Below, piece after piece: positions 6,839-14,997 of a DNA stretch of 39,192 nucleotides. The notes below the pieces were generated by a model. That model ran no database searches, had not been told where the DNA came from, and saw only the letters and a program-made list of their open reading frames with translations. The position numbers and the translations under genes are program-made. How positions within the stretch are numbered: the stretch's first letter is position 1; each line of letters starts with the position of its first letter. Origin of the DNA: an uncultured Blautia sp. (lineage in GTDB: Bacteria > Bacillota > Clostridia > Lachnospirales > Lachnospiraceae); the NCBI GenBank assembly GCA_900549015.1, contig URMH01000026.1:1-39192 (forward strand), in the 5' to 3' direction.

Positions 6839-8599
6839 ATGGATTTTTTTAGCATATTAACACTGCTTGGAGGACTTGCCATGTTCCTTTACGGAATGCA
6901 GGTAATGGGAGACGGTCTTGCCAAGGTTTCCGGCGGAAAGCTGGAGCGCATTCTGGAAAACCTGACTTCAAGCCCGATTAAAGCAGTTCTTTTGGGAGCG
7001 GCAGTAACGGCTGTTATCCAGTCTTCTTCCGCGACAACCGTTATGGTAGTCGGATTTGTAAACTCAGGAATTATGAGACTGTCACAGGCAGTCGGCGTTA
7101 TCATGGGCGCCAATATCGGTACAACTGCAACTTCCTGGATTTTAAGTCTTGCAGGAATCGAAAGTGAGAACTTTTTCATTCGTCTTTTAAAACCGACATC
7201 CTTCGCGCCAATTCTTGCGCTGATCGGTATTGTGCTTCTGATGTTTGTGAAAAACCAGAAGAAAAAAGACATCGGTATGATCATGATCGGATTTGCTGTC
7301 CTGATGTTCGGCATGGAATCCATGAGCGGCGCTGTAAAGCCTCTTGCTGACGTACCGGAATTTACAAATATTATGACTGCATTTTCCAACCCGCTGTTCG
7401 GTGTGCTGGCAGGTACGATCCTGACTGCGATCATCCAGTCTTCTTCTGCATCTGTCGGTATTTTACAGGCTCTCTGTATGACAGGCGCAGTTCCGTACAC
7501 CGTTGCCCTTCCGATTATTATGGGACAGAATATCGGTACCTGTGTAACTGCTCTTCTTTCTGCGATCGGAGCAAACAAAAACGCGAAACGTGCGGCTATG
7601 GTACATCTGTATTTCAACCTGATCGGAACAGCGATCTTTATGGCTGGATTTTATGCAATTAATGCGGTTATCGGATTTTCCTTCTTCAGTGACGCGGCAA
7701 ATCCGGCAGGAATCGCAACACTTCACAGTACATTTAATATAACGGCAACGATTATTCTTCTTCCGTTCTCCAGAGTTCTGGAAAAACTGGCATGTCTTAC
7801 AATCAAAGACAAAAAAGAAGATGTTGCTGTGTCTGCAGAAGACAAAGAGTTTATGATTCTTGAGTCACGTTTCCTTGAGAAACCGGCGTTTGCTCTTGAG
7901 CAGAGCCGCAATGCAGCAAGAAACATGGCGAACGATTCCCACAAAGCTCTGTTTACCGCTATGAAACTGATTGATAACTACAGCGAAGAGCAGGCAGCGT
8001 GTGTGGAGGCAATGGAATCAAAGGTTGACCGTTATGAGGACGAGCTTGGAACATATCTTGTAAAATTAAGCCATAAGGATTTATCTGAGGCGGACAGCCA
8101 CAGTCTTTCCATTATGCTTCACTGTATCGGAGATTTTGAGCGTATTTCCGACCATGCGGTAAATCTGATGGAATCTGCGCAGGAGCTTGCAAAAAAAGGA
8201 CTTCATTTTTCTGATAAGGCAAAGGCAGAGCTTAAAATTCTGGAAAATGCCGTACATGATGTGGTAGATACTGCATATGAAGTATTTGACAAACAGGACG
8301 TAAGCCTTGCAGAAAAAATCGAGCTTCTGGAAGAAGTGGTGGACGAGCTTTCAAAAGAAGTAAAACGCCGCCATGTACAGCGTCTCCGCACAGGGGAATG
8401 TACAATCGAAATGGGATTTATTCTCTCTGATATTACAACAAGTCTTGAGAGAATTGCAGACCACTGTTCTAATATCGGTGTCTGTGTGACACAGGTTCGT
8501 GAAGACCTTTACGATACGCACAGCCATCTTGATACTGTAAAGGATTCCTCTTTCTATCACGAGCTGGAAGAGGTTCGGGAAAAATATCAGCTTCCGTGA
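6839..8599 (+). CDS. Na+/phosphate cotransporter with C-terminal PhoU-like domain
   Basis: A 586-residue NptA/YjbB-type protein. The membrane half has two homologous repeats, each with the family motif QSSSA (residues 61-65 and 200-204), and about nine hydrophobic helices up to residue ~320. The cytoplasmic C-terminal part (~340-560) is an all-helical PhoU-like domain (CIGDFERISDHAVNLMESA and a second copy near LERIADHCSNIGV), which in this family is thought to control transport. Start ATG 6839 follows AAAGGAG (6825-6831). It lies under a Pho box and leads into a two-component system, so phosphate uptake under limitation is the likely job. Confidence 0.9.
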   Translation: MDFFSILTLLGGLAMFLYGMQVMGDGLAKVSGGKLERILENLTSSPIKAVLLGAAVTAVIQSSSATTVMVVGFVNSGIMRLSQAVGVIMGANIGTTATSWILSLAGIESENFFIRLLKPTSFAPILALIGIVLLMFVKNQKKKDIGMIMIGFAVLMFGMESMSGAVKPLADVPEFTNIMTAFSNPLFGVLAGTILTAIIQSSSASVGILQALCMTGAVPYTVALPIIMGQNIGTCVTALLSAIGANKNAKRAAMVHLYFNLIGTAIFMAGFYAINAVIGFSFFSDAANPAGIATLHSTFNITATIILLPFSRVLEKLACLTIKDKKEDVAVSAEDKEFMILESRFLEKPAFALEQSRNAARNMANDSHKALFTAMKLIDNYSEEQAACVEAMESKVDRYEDELGTYLVKLSHKDLSEADSHSLSIMLHCIGDFERISDHAVNLMESAQELAKKGLHFSDKAKAELKILENAVHDVVDTAYEVFDKQDVSLAEKIELLEEVVDELSKEVKRRHVQRLRTGECTIEMGFILSDITTSLERIADHCSNIGVCVTQVREDLYDTHSHLDTVKDSSFYHELEEVREKYQLP

Positions 8600-8643
8600 T
8601 GGGAGAGAGGCTTGTCTAAGCTTAGTTAAAAGGAGCAATAGAG

Positions 8644-9312
8644 ATGATTTACTGTGTGGAAGATGAGCGCAACATCAGAGAGCTTCTGATTTATACGCTG
8701 GAAACGACAGGCTTTCAGGCGAGAGGATTTGAGACAGGAAAGGAGTTTCGGGCAGCACTTGAAGAAGAGCTGCCCGAGCTTGTTCTTCTCGATATTATGC
8801 TTCCTGGAGAAGACGGATATACGATTCTTGAAAAACTGAAAAATAATCCGGAAACGCGAAACATTCCGGTTATTATGGTGACAGCAAAAGAAGCGGAATA
8901 TGATAAGGTGCGCGGACTGGAAGGTGGCGCAGACGATTATATTACAAAGCCTTTCGGTATGATGGAGTTTGTGGCGCGTGTAAAAGCCGTTCTTCGGAGA
9001 AGCGCAAGCAGCAACGGAGACAAGGAGCTTCACTGCGGAGAACTCTATGTGAAGGTAAAACGCCACGAGGTGCGTTATAAAGAAGAAAAAATTGAGCTTA
9101 CAAGAAAAGAGTTTGAACTTCTTCTTTATCTTATGGAAAACAAGTCCCTTGTCATGACGAGAAATCAGATTTTATGTCATGTGTGGGGGTATGACTTCGA
9201 CGGGGAGACAAGAACCGTGGACGTTCATGTGAGAAGTCTCCGGCAAAAGCTTGGAGGAGCAGGCAATTTAATTGAGACAGTGCGCGGCGTAGGATACCGC
9301 ATAGGAGCATAG
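8644..9312 (+). CDS. OmpR/PhoB-family response regulator, probably PhoP-like
   Basis: A 222-residue regulator with a receiver domain (phospho-acceptor Asp50 in LLDIMLPGEDGY, acidic VEDE near the N-terminus, Lys102 in ITKPFG) and a C-terminal winged-helix DNA-binding domain (RTVDVHVRSLRQKLG...VRGVGYRIGA). Start ATG 8644 has AAAAGGAG at 8628-8635. It lies 44 bases after the phosphate transporter and 3 bases before its kinase, so all three are likely one operon. The Pho box in front of the transporter suggests that this is the phosphate regulator. The family assignment is firm; the phosphate role is from context. Confidence 0.9.
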   Translation: MIYCVEDERNIRELLIYTLETTGFQARGFETGKEFRAALEEELPELVLLDIMLPGEDGYTILEKLKNNPETRNIPVIMVTAKEAEYDKVRGLEGGADDYITKPFGMMEFVARVKAVLRRSASSNGDKELHCGELYVKVKRHEVRYKEEKIELTRKEFELLLYLMENKSLVMTRNQILCHVWGYDFDGETRTVDVHVRSLRQKLGGAGNLIETVRGVGYRIGA

Positions 9313-9315
9313 CCT

Positions 9316-10662
9316 ATGAAGCAGAGGATTTTAAATCATGCAAGCATTCTTGTTGTGGTATCGGTGCTTGTCACTTTTATTGCCGCAAGCAGTGTTTTAT
9401 ACGGGCGTTACGCTGCAAATATGAAGCAGGGAGTACGGGACGAGGCAAAATATGTCCAGATCGGGATTGACGAATACGGGGAGCAGTATCTTACGGAAAA
9501 GGTTGGAGATGCCACAGAAACGCGTATTACTCTTGTGGATAAAGAAGGTACGGTTCTTTATGACAGCGACGCTGAGGCAGGAGAGCTTCCCAACCACGGA
9601 GACCGCCCTGAGATCGAGCAGGCACAGAAAACCGGAACAGGAGAGAGTATCCGGTATTCGGAAACACTTTCCAGAAAAAATTTTAATTATGCCGTGGAAT
9701 TAAAAAACGGACATATTCTTCGCGTTTCCAAATCCACAGACAGTATTTTTCCAACAATGATGTCAAGTTTTACTCTTCTTGGAGTTCTGATGATCGTCAT
9801 TCTTCTGTTTGCCTTTTTCTTTGTGCAGAGGCAGACAAAAGAGCTGATAGAACCGATCAACGGTCTGGATCTGGAACACCCCCTTGACAATGTGTGTTAT
9901 GAGGAACTGCGGCCTCTTCTTATGCGTGTGGATCAGCAGAATAAGCAGATTGCCCGGCAGGTGGAGGAATTAAAAAGTGCGGAGGCAATGAGAAGAGAGT
10001 TTTCCGCAAATGTTTCTCACGAGCTGAAAACCCCTCTTATGTCTATTTCAGGATACGCGGAGCTTATGATGAACGGAATGGTGCAGCCGGAGAAGGTGCC
10101 GGAGTTTTCCGGAAGGATTTATCATGAGGCAGTGCGTCTTAGCAGTCTTGTGGCAGATATTATTCAGCTTTCCAGAATGGACGAGAAAAGCAGCGATATG
10201 CCATTTGAGGCAGTTGACCTTTATGAGCTTTCCGAGGATATTGTAAATCATCTTCAGAACGCCGCCATGAAGAAAAAGATCAGCCTTTCTTTAGATGGAG
10301 AGACTGTGGCGATCCGCGGCGTCCGCCATGTGCTGTACGAGATGTTTTATAACCTTGCGGACAATGCGGTTCGTTATACAGATGATGGAGGGACTGTAAA
10401 AATCTCTGTGGGAAAACAGGAAGGACAGCCTTTTTATACTGTGGAAGATAACGGGATCGGAATCCCTGCAAATGAGCAGAACCGGATTTTCGAGAGATTT
10501 TACCGTGTAGATAAAAGCCACTCCAGACAGACAGGAGGAACCGGCTTGGGGCTTTCAATCGTAAAACACGGCGCAGTTCTCCATCACGCGAAAATTAATC
10601 TGGAAAGTGAGCCTGGAAAAGGAACAAAAATGACTCTTCTTTTTTCGAAAAAAATAAAATAA
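9316..10662 (+). CDS. Sensor histidine kinase, probably PhoR-like
   Basis: A 448-residue membrane kinase. Transmembrane helices lie at about residues 10-30 and 151-171 and flank an extracellular sensor of about 120 residues. A cytoplasmic coiled region leads to HisKA (phospho-acceptor His235 in NVSHELKTPL). The HATPase domain follows with an N box (NLADNAVRYT), G1 DNGIGIP and G2 GGTGLGLSIVKH. It begins 3 bases after the regulator's stop, with AGGAG inside the regulator's end. Together they form a two-component pair that would sense phosphate limitation, as judged by the linked transporter and Pho box. No PAS domain is evident. Confidence 0.9.
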   Translation: MKQRILNHASILVVVSVLVTFIAASSVLYGRYAANMKQGVRDEAKYVQIGIDEYGEQYLTEKVGDATETRITLVDKEGTVLYDSDAEAGELPNHGDRPEIEQAQKTGTGESIRYSETLSRKNFNYAVELKNGHILRVSKSTDSIFPTMMSSFTLLGVLMIVILLFAFFFVQRQTKELIEPINGLDLEHPLDNVCYEELRPLLMRVDQQNKQIARQVEELKSAEAMRREFSANVSHELKTPLMSISGYAELMMNGMVQPEKVPEFSGRIYHEAVRLSSLVADIIQLSRMDEKSSDMPFEAVDLYELSEDIVNHLQNAAMKKKISLSLDGETVAIRGVRHVLYEMFYNLADNAVRYTDDGGTVKISVGKQEGQPFYTVEDNGIGIPANEQNRIFERFYRVDKSHSRQTGGTGLGLSIVKHGAVLHHAKINLESEPGKGTKMTLLFSKKIK

Positions 10663-10671
10663 AGAAAAGTG

Positions 10672-10712
10672 AAAAAGACCGCGCCGGATATTATTTCCGG
10701 AGCGGCCTTTTT
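10672..10712. terminator. Bidirectional terminator between the kinase gene and nagB
   Basis: AAAAAG-A-CCGC-G-CCGGA pairs with TCCGG-A-GCGG-C-CTTTTT, with two single mismatches. The A-run on one side and T-run on the other let it stop both converging transcripts. A second GC-rich palindrome, GCGCGTC-G-GACGCGC, follows at 10717-10731 and is itself followed by TTTT. Confidence 0.85.
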
Positions 10713-10752
10713 CAGTGCGCGTCGGACGCGCGTTTTGAAAGGGAAAATGAAA

Positions 10753-11487
10753 TTATGCAAGCTCTGTTTTGGAGAGAGCTGCCTCGTCTGCTACAAGGAT
10801 TACATTTGGGTGGAAACGGAGAATCGTTCCCGGAATCTGTGGGGAAACAGGTGCTGTCAGAACTTTATTTAAGATGTCAGCCTTGTCCTCGCCGCTGACA
10901 ACAACAAGAAGCATTTTTGCACGCATGATTCCGCCGATACCCATTGTGTAAGCCTGACGCGGAACATCTTCTTCTTTTTCGAAGAAACGCTTATTTGCCT
11001 GGATGGTTGTCTCTGTAAGCTGTACGCAGTGGGTTCCGTCTTCAAAATGGTCGTCCGGCTCATTGAAGCCGAGGTGTCCGTCATGACCAAGACCGAGAAG
11101 CTGAATGTCAACTGTGCCGACACTGTTTAAGATTTCATCATATGCGGCGCAGGCAGCAGCAGCATCTTCTATTGTTCCGTCCGGAACAAAGGTGCGCTCC
11201 ATTGGTACGTTTACTTTTGTGAGCAGATTTTCGTTCATGAAGTAACGGTAGCTCTGATCATTTGTTCCGTCAAGACCCTTGTACTCGTCCAGGTTTACTG
11301 TTGTGATTTTAGAGAAATCAAGGTCTCCGTTTTCGTACATAGATACAAGATTTTTGTAAAGACCCACAGGGGAAGATCCTGTTGCAAGACCGAGAACGCT
11401 GTCCGGCTTTAAAGTGATCTGCGCAGCGATAATGTTTGCCGCTTTGCGGCTTAATTCATCGTAGTTTTTGACTTTGTAGATTTTCAT
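10753..11487 (-). CDS. nagB: Glucosamine-6-phosphate deaminase
   Basis: A 244-residue cytosolic enzyme that converts glucosamine-6-phosphate to fructose-6-phosphate and ammonia, the last step of amino-sugar catabolism. Diagnostic stretches are LGLATGSSPVGLY (phosphate loop), TVNLDEYKGL with the catalytic Asp, and LLGLGHDGHLGFNEP with the active-site His. The length is usual for the short bacterial form, which lacks the E. coli allosteric C-terminal extension. GGAG lies about 8 bases before ATG on the minus strand. It is 54 bases downstream of an AraC-type gene on the same strand and may be read with it. The nearby hexosamine operon fits its role. Confidence 0.93.
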   Translation of the reverse strand: MKIYKVKNYDELSRKAANIIAAQITLKPDSVLGLATGSSPVGLYKNLVSMYENGDLDFSKITTVNLDEYKGLDGTNDQSYRYFMNENLLTKVNVPMERTFVPDGTIEDAAAACAAYDEILNSVGTVDIQLLGLGHDGHLGFNEPDDHFEDGTHCVQLTETTIQANKRFFEKEEDVPRQAYTMGIGGIMRAKMLLVVVSGEDKADILNKVLTAPVSPQIPGTILRFHPNVILVADEAALSKTELA

Positions 11488-11541
11488 GTTTTATTTCTCC
11501 TTTATATAAAAAAATTATAAAACCACCGTTGTCATTGCCCG

Positions 11542-12438
11542 TCAGCGCTTCTGTTCAGAGCGGGCTTTTATGGAAGTGGAATATTCAGACGGCGTCATTC
11601 CCGTTACTTTTTTGAACTGGCGGGAAAAGTAGTGAATGGAAGAATAGCCCAGGAAATCGGAGATCTGTGTAAAATTCAACTGATTTTCCCGGATAAGCTG
11701 TTTTGCAAATTCTACCTTCATATCTGTAAAAAATTCGATGATCCCACACTGGTGCTGTTCTCTGAAAAGCTTCTGAAGCTGGGAGCGTCCAATGAGATTG
11801 TCGTGACAGATGTCTTCTATCGTAACAAATTCCCGGATATGTTCCTCCAGATAAAAAATAATCTTGTTATATATATCGGAACCATTTTTTGGCGCCGGAA
11901 GCCTGTTTACAGGAGTGGAAATCTGCGGCAGGGTGTAGCGTCGTATCATGGAAATTAGAAGTTCCTGCAGATAAAGAAGGATAAGCTGCTGGGAACCGAA
12001 AAGGCTGTCCTTTTTAATTTCCATTTTCTGAAGATACGGATCGTTGAGCGGGGAAGCAATGCACTTTCCCGCCTCTGCGATGATCATTCCGATCAGATTC
12101 CTCTCAGTGTCGGAAAGGGTTAAAATGCGTTTCTCAAAAAATTCCATACAGGGAGAGGTGCATGCAAAAGAGATAACTACAATATTGGGGGCAGTCTGTC
12201 CCACAGCCGTCAAGTTATGAAATTCATTGGGGCGGTGGAAGATTACCTGTCCTCTGTTTAAAATATGTACGTTATCATCTGTCTGAACCTTTGCGCTCCC
12301 TTTGTCCACGCACTGAAATTCCCAGAAGTTATGTCGTTCTCCGGGATAAGAAAAATCGCTTCTGTACTCAAAATAATGTACGGTATAAAGTTTCTCTATA
12401 TGTATATCCTCCGAAAGAGGAATGCTCTCGTAAGCCAT
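11542..12438 (-). CDS. AraC-family transcriptional regulator
   Basis: A 298-residue regulator. The N-terminal half is a cupin-like sensor domain (RHNFWEFQCVDKGSAKV... IFHRPNEFHNL), which usually binds a sugar or sugar phosphate. The C-terminal ~100 residues carry two helix-turn-helix motifs ending in the AraC signature ISDFLGYSSIHYFSRQFKKVTGMTPSEY. It lies upstream of nagB on the same strand, so amino-sugar control is a reasonable inference. A near-consensus -10 (TATAAT, minus strand, 12479-12484) lies 40 bases before the start, but no good -35 is seen. Confidence 0.88.
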   Translation of the reverse strand: MAYESIPLSEDIHIEKLYTVHYFEYRSDFSYPGERHNFWEFQCVDKGSAKVQTDDNVHILNRGQVIFHRPNEFHNLTAVGQTAPNIVVISFACTSPCMEFFEKRILTLSDTERNLIGMIIAEAGKCIASPLNDPYLQKMEIKKDSLFGSQQLILLYLQELLISMIRRYTLPQISTPVNRLPAPKNGSDIYNKIIFYLEEHIREFVTIEDICHDNLIGRSQLQKLFREQHQCGIIEFFTDMKVEFAKQLIRENQLNFTQISDFLGYSSIHYFSRQFKKVTGMTPSEYSTSIKARSEQKR

Positions 12439-12478
12439 GCGTTATAACTCCTTGCATGAATGTTCTGAATCTGTTTTT

Positions 12479-12484
12479 ATTATA
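12479..12484 (-). promoter_or_regulatory. -10 element of the AraC-nagB transcript
   Basis: The minus strand reads TATAAT here, 40 bases before the AraC start codon. The matching -35 is weak, which suits an activator-dependent or weak promoter. Confidence 0.4.
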
Positions 12485-12517
12485 GCCCAAAAGTGAGAAA
12501 AAAGCCAGCACAAAAAC

Positions 12518-13354
12518 TTATATCCTGTTTTTATTCCTGGTGAGATTTCGATAAGCAAGGGCAGTCATGCCGCAGTTCTTGCGAAAACACTGGGCGAAAT
12601 AGCTCGGTGATGAGAAACCGGAAAGCTGGGCGATTTCTGAAATGGTGTAATCGCTGGATTCCAGAAGGTCTTTGCTTGTTTTTAGCCGTATTGCAGTGAG
12701 ATACTGGATAGGGGATTGCCCGTAAAACTTGGTAAAAGCGTGAACAAAATAATATTTGTTCAGATGGGCCATTTTTGCAAGAGAATCAAGGGTAATGTCA
12801 TCCTGATAATGGGAATCAATATAACGCTTAATGCGGCTGCATTCACGTGTGGTGTTTTCTACAGGAATCAGTTCAAAGGCGGAATCTGTTTGGCGCATCA
12901 GAAGCAGCGTTAAATTTTCGAGAAAATTCTGACAGATAAGCTCATAACCGGGAGCTCTGTGTTCTACTTCTTTTAGGATAGAAGAAAAGTAAATTCCCAG
13001 ATTTTTTGTGACAGATTTATCCTTTAATGCAAGGTAACTGCCTTTATGGGAAAAGGAAAACTGAAAATCTTCAATACCGAGAGTTATATATTCAAGGGGC
13101 GGATCGTCAAGGGATACTTCCGTATGTTCTACATTTGGATTTATGATGATCAGTTCGTCTTTTGATATGGGAAAGCTCTGGTCTTCGATGAGAAAAGCGC
13201 CGGAACCGGATTTTACATAAAAAAGTTCTACAAAAGGGTGGGTATGGCGAATGCTCTTCCAGTCTCCTTCGTATAAAGAGGAGGAAACAGAAATAAGCCG
13301 TCCCGGGAGATGGCTGACGGGCTCGCCTTCCAGCTGGTATTTACGCATACTCAT
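12518..13354 (-). CDS. AraC-family regulator, divergent from the sugar ABC operon
   Basis: A 278-residue protein with an N-terminal cupin sensor (SIRHTHPFVELFYVKSGSGAF, INPNVEHTEV) and a C-terminal double helix-turn-helix (residues ~178-275; ISEIAQLSGFSSPSYFAQCFRKNCGMTALAYR). The ATG at 13354 is preceded by AAAGGAG with 8-base spacing; a second ATG two codons in is less well placed. It is transcribed away from the sugar-binding-protein operon, and AGCAATAT motifs lie in the shared intergenic region. The usual arrangement makes it the likely activator of that operon, with the transported sugar or a derivative as inducer. Confidence 0.9.
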   Translation of the reverse strand: MSMRKYQLEGEPVSHLPGRLISVSSSLYEGDWKSIRHTHPFVELFYVKSGSGAFLIEDQSFPISKDELIIINPNVEHTEVSLDDPPLEYITLGIEDFQFSFSHKGSYLALKDKSVTKNLGIYFSSILKEVEHRAPGYELICQNFLENLTLLLMRQTDSAFELIPVENTTRECSRIKRYIDSHYQDDITLDSLAKMAHLNKYYFVHAFTKFYGQSPIQYLTAIRLKTSKDLLESSDYTISEIAQLSGFSSPSYFAQCFRKNCGMTALAYRNLTRNKNRI

Positions 13355-13372
13355 AGGCAGGTCTCCTTTAGT

Positions 13373-13488
13373 AATATTGCTTTAAAAATATAAAAATATT
13401 TTACCAGATACCGTGATGGAGCACAATAAAAACTTTGTGGGAAAAAATTTACAGACAAGAGCAATATTTCTAAATTTTACAGCAATAT
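13373..13488. promoter_or_regulatory. Candidate AraC operator sites (AGCAATAT motifs)
   Basis: AGCAATAT occurs as a direct repeat at 13460 and 13481, exactly 21 bases (two helical turns) apart, and once inverted at 13373-13381. The inner copy ends 5 bases before the -35 of the operon promoter. This is the geometry of AraC-type activators. The inverted copy lies just upstream of the regulator's own start and could serve autoregulation. Confidence 0.55.
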
Positions 13489-13493
13489 ACGAG

Positions 13494-13522
13494 TTGAAAA
13501 AAATTTCTTTTTCAGATATGAT
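13494..13522 (+). promoter_or_regulatory. Promoter of the sugar ABC/hexosamine operon
   Basis: TTGAAA (13494-13499), a 17-base spacer, then TATGAT (13517-13522). The predicted transcription start near 13529 leaves a leader of about 59 bases before the binding-protein gene. Confidence 0.7.
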
Positions 13523-13587
13523 AAGAACAACAAAGCAGTTCCGTATTTTTTATGCAGAATGCAGAGAATCTAAAGGAGGAAACAAAT

Positions 13588-14910
13588 ATGAAAGCGAAAA
13601 AAGTGACAAGCCTTGTACTTTCCGCAGCTATGGTAGCAGGAATGACAACAGGAATGGCAACAACTGTTATGGCAGATGACGAGCAGGTGTTAAAGCTGGC
13701 AGTAGTTGAAACAGCATACGGACAGGATATGTGGAAAAACGTATGTGCAAAATTCGAGGAAGCAAATCCGGGAGTGAAGATTGAATTAACAATCGACAAG
13801 AAGCTGGAAGATATTATTACACCGGCTATGAAATCCGGAGATTATCCAGATGTTATCATGAGAGCTGTAGGTTCTGAATCTGCTCTGACAGAAACTTTCA
13901 TAAAAGATAACAACGTGGAAGAGATGACAGACGTACTGGAAATGACAGTACCGGGCGAAGATGTAAAAGTAAAAGATAAAATCCTTCCGGGATTTGTTGA
14001 TAACTCAATTACAAACCCATATGAAGACGGAAAAACATATCTGATGCCGATGTTCTACGGACCATGCGGACTCTTCTACAACAAAGGTCTCTTTGAAGAA
14101 AAAGGCTGGGAAGTTCCGGAAACATGGGACGAAATGTGGGAGCTTGGCGATAAAGCCAACGAAGAAGGAATCGCATTATTTACATATCCTACAGCAGGAT
14201 ACTTTGACGCATTCTTCTACGCTCTGCTCCACGAAGCAGCAGGCGCTGATACTTTCCAGGAAGCTTTAAAATACGGTGAAGGCGTATGGGAAACAGAGGG
14301 AGCAACAAAGACATTTGATATTATCGAAAAACTTGCTTCTTACACAGAAAAAACAACTCCGGCAAACGCAAACGACAATGACTTCCGTAAAAACCAGCAG
14401 CTCATTCTTGATAACAAAGCTCTGTTCATGCCAAACGGAAACTGGGTTATCGGAGAGATGGCAGACGCTCCGCGTGCTGATGGGTTTGAATGGGGCTTCA
14501 CAGCTCTTCCGGCAGTAGAAGAAGGCGGCGAGAGAGCTTCCTACACATTCTTCGAGCAGATCTGGATGCCAAAGGGTGCTGTAAACAAAGACCTTGGAAA
14601 ACAGTTTATCGCATATCTGTACTCTGATGAAGCAGCAGAAATCTTCGCAAAAGACGGCGGAGCAGTTCAGCCGATCCAGGGAATGGCAGACAAACTTGAC
14701 GGCGACGCAAAGATTTACTACTCTATCTACGATGATGGCGCAGTTGCAGTTATGGATGCTTTTGCAACAACAGAACCTGTAGAAGGTGTAACCGTTCGTT
14801 CTACATTCTTTGACCCGATCAATTCTCTTGTAAGCGGTGACAAAACAAAAGACGAGTGGGTTGAGCAGATTAAGAAAGACAGTGATACACTTCGCGGTGC
14901 ACTGAAATAA
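13588..14910 (+). CDS. Sugar ABC transporter substrate-binding protein
   Basis: A 440-residue extracellular solute-binding protein of family 1, which captures an oligosaccharide for the permeases downstream. It has a basic, hydrophobic signal peptide ending MATTVMA, with predicted cleavage before DDEQ. It has no lipobox Cys, which is unusual for a Gram-positive binding protein. The mature part starts LKLAVVETAYGQDMWKNVCAKFEEANPGVKIEL and has the usual two-lobe length. Start ATG 13588 follows AAAGGAGG (13572-13579). It is the first gene of the operon; a terminator after it probably makes it more abundant than the permeases. By context the ligand is a HexNAc-containing glycan, possibly of galacto-N-biose or lacto-N-biose type, but the sequence does not show this. 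Confidence 0.9.
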   Translation: MKAKKVTSLVLSAAMVAGMTTGMATTVMADDEQVLKLAVVETAYGQDMWKNVCAKFEEANPGVKIELTIDKKLEDIITPAMKSGDYPDVIMRAVGSESALTETFIKDNNVEEMTDVLEMTVPGEDVKVKDKILPGFVDNSITNPYEDGKTYLMPMFYGPCGLFYNKGLFEEKGWEVPETWDEMWELGDKANEEGIALFTYPTAGYFDAFFYALLHEAAGADTFQEALKYGEGVWETEGATKTFDIIEKLASYTEKTTPANANDNDFRKNQQLILDNKALFMPNGNWVIGEMADAPRADGFEWGFTALPAVEEGGERASYTFFEQIWMPKGAVNKDLGKQFIAYLYSDEAAEIFAKDGGAVQPIQGMADKLDGDAKIYYSIYDDGAVAVMDAFATTEPVEGVTVRSTFFDPINSLVSGDKTKDEWVEQIKKDSDTLRGALK

Positions 14911-14919
14911 GAGCTGTTC

Positions 14920-14933
14920 TGTTCAATTGAACA
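14920..14933. repeat. 14-base perfect palindrome after the binding-protein gene
   Basis: TGTTCAATTGAACA is perfectly self-complementary and lies 10 bases after the stop codon. It could be an mRNA 3' element or a protein site. Nothing else indicates which. Confidence 0.5.
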
Positions 14934-14942
14934 TGCAAAACA

Positions 14943-14972
14943 AAACGGGCGGTACTATTACCGTCCGTTTTT
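14943..14972 (+). terminator. Intra-operon terminator between binding protein and permease
   Basis: AAACGGGCGGT (14943-14953) pairs with ACCGTCCGTTT (14960-14970) around a 6-base loop, ending in five T residues. Partial readthrough would give much binding protein and less permease. Confidence 0.8.
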
Positions 14973-14997
14973 AAGATGAAGAAGGGAGAAATGAAAC

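Noticed and set aside
13580..13605. CcpA cre site at the start of the binding-protein gene
   Set aside because: TGAAAGCG matches one half, but the other half (AAAAAA) lacks the required symmetry.
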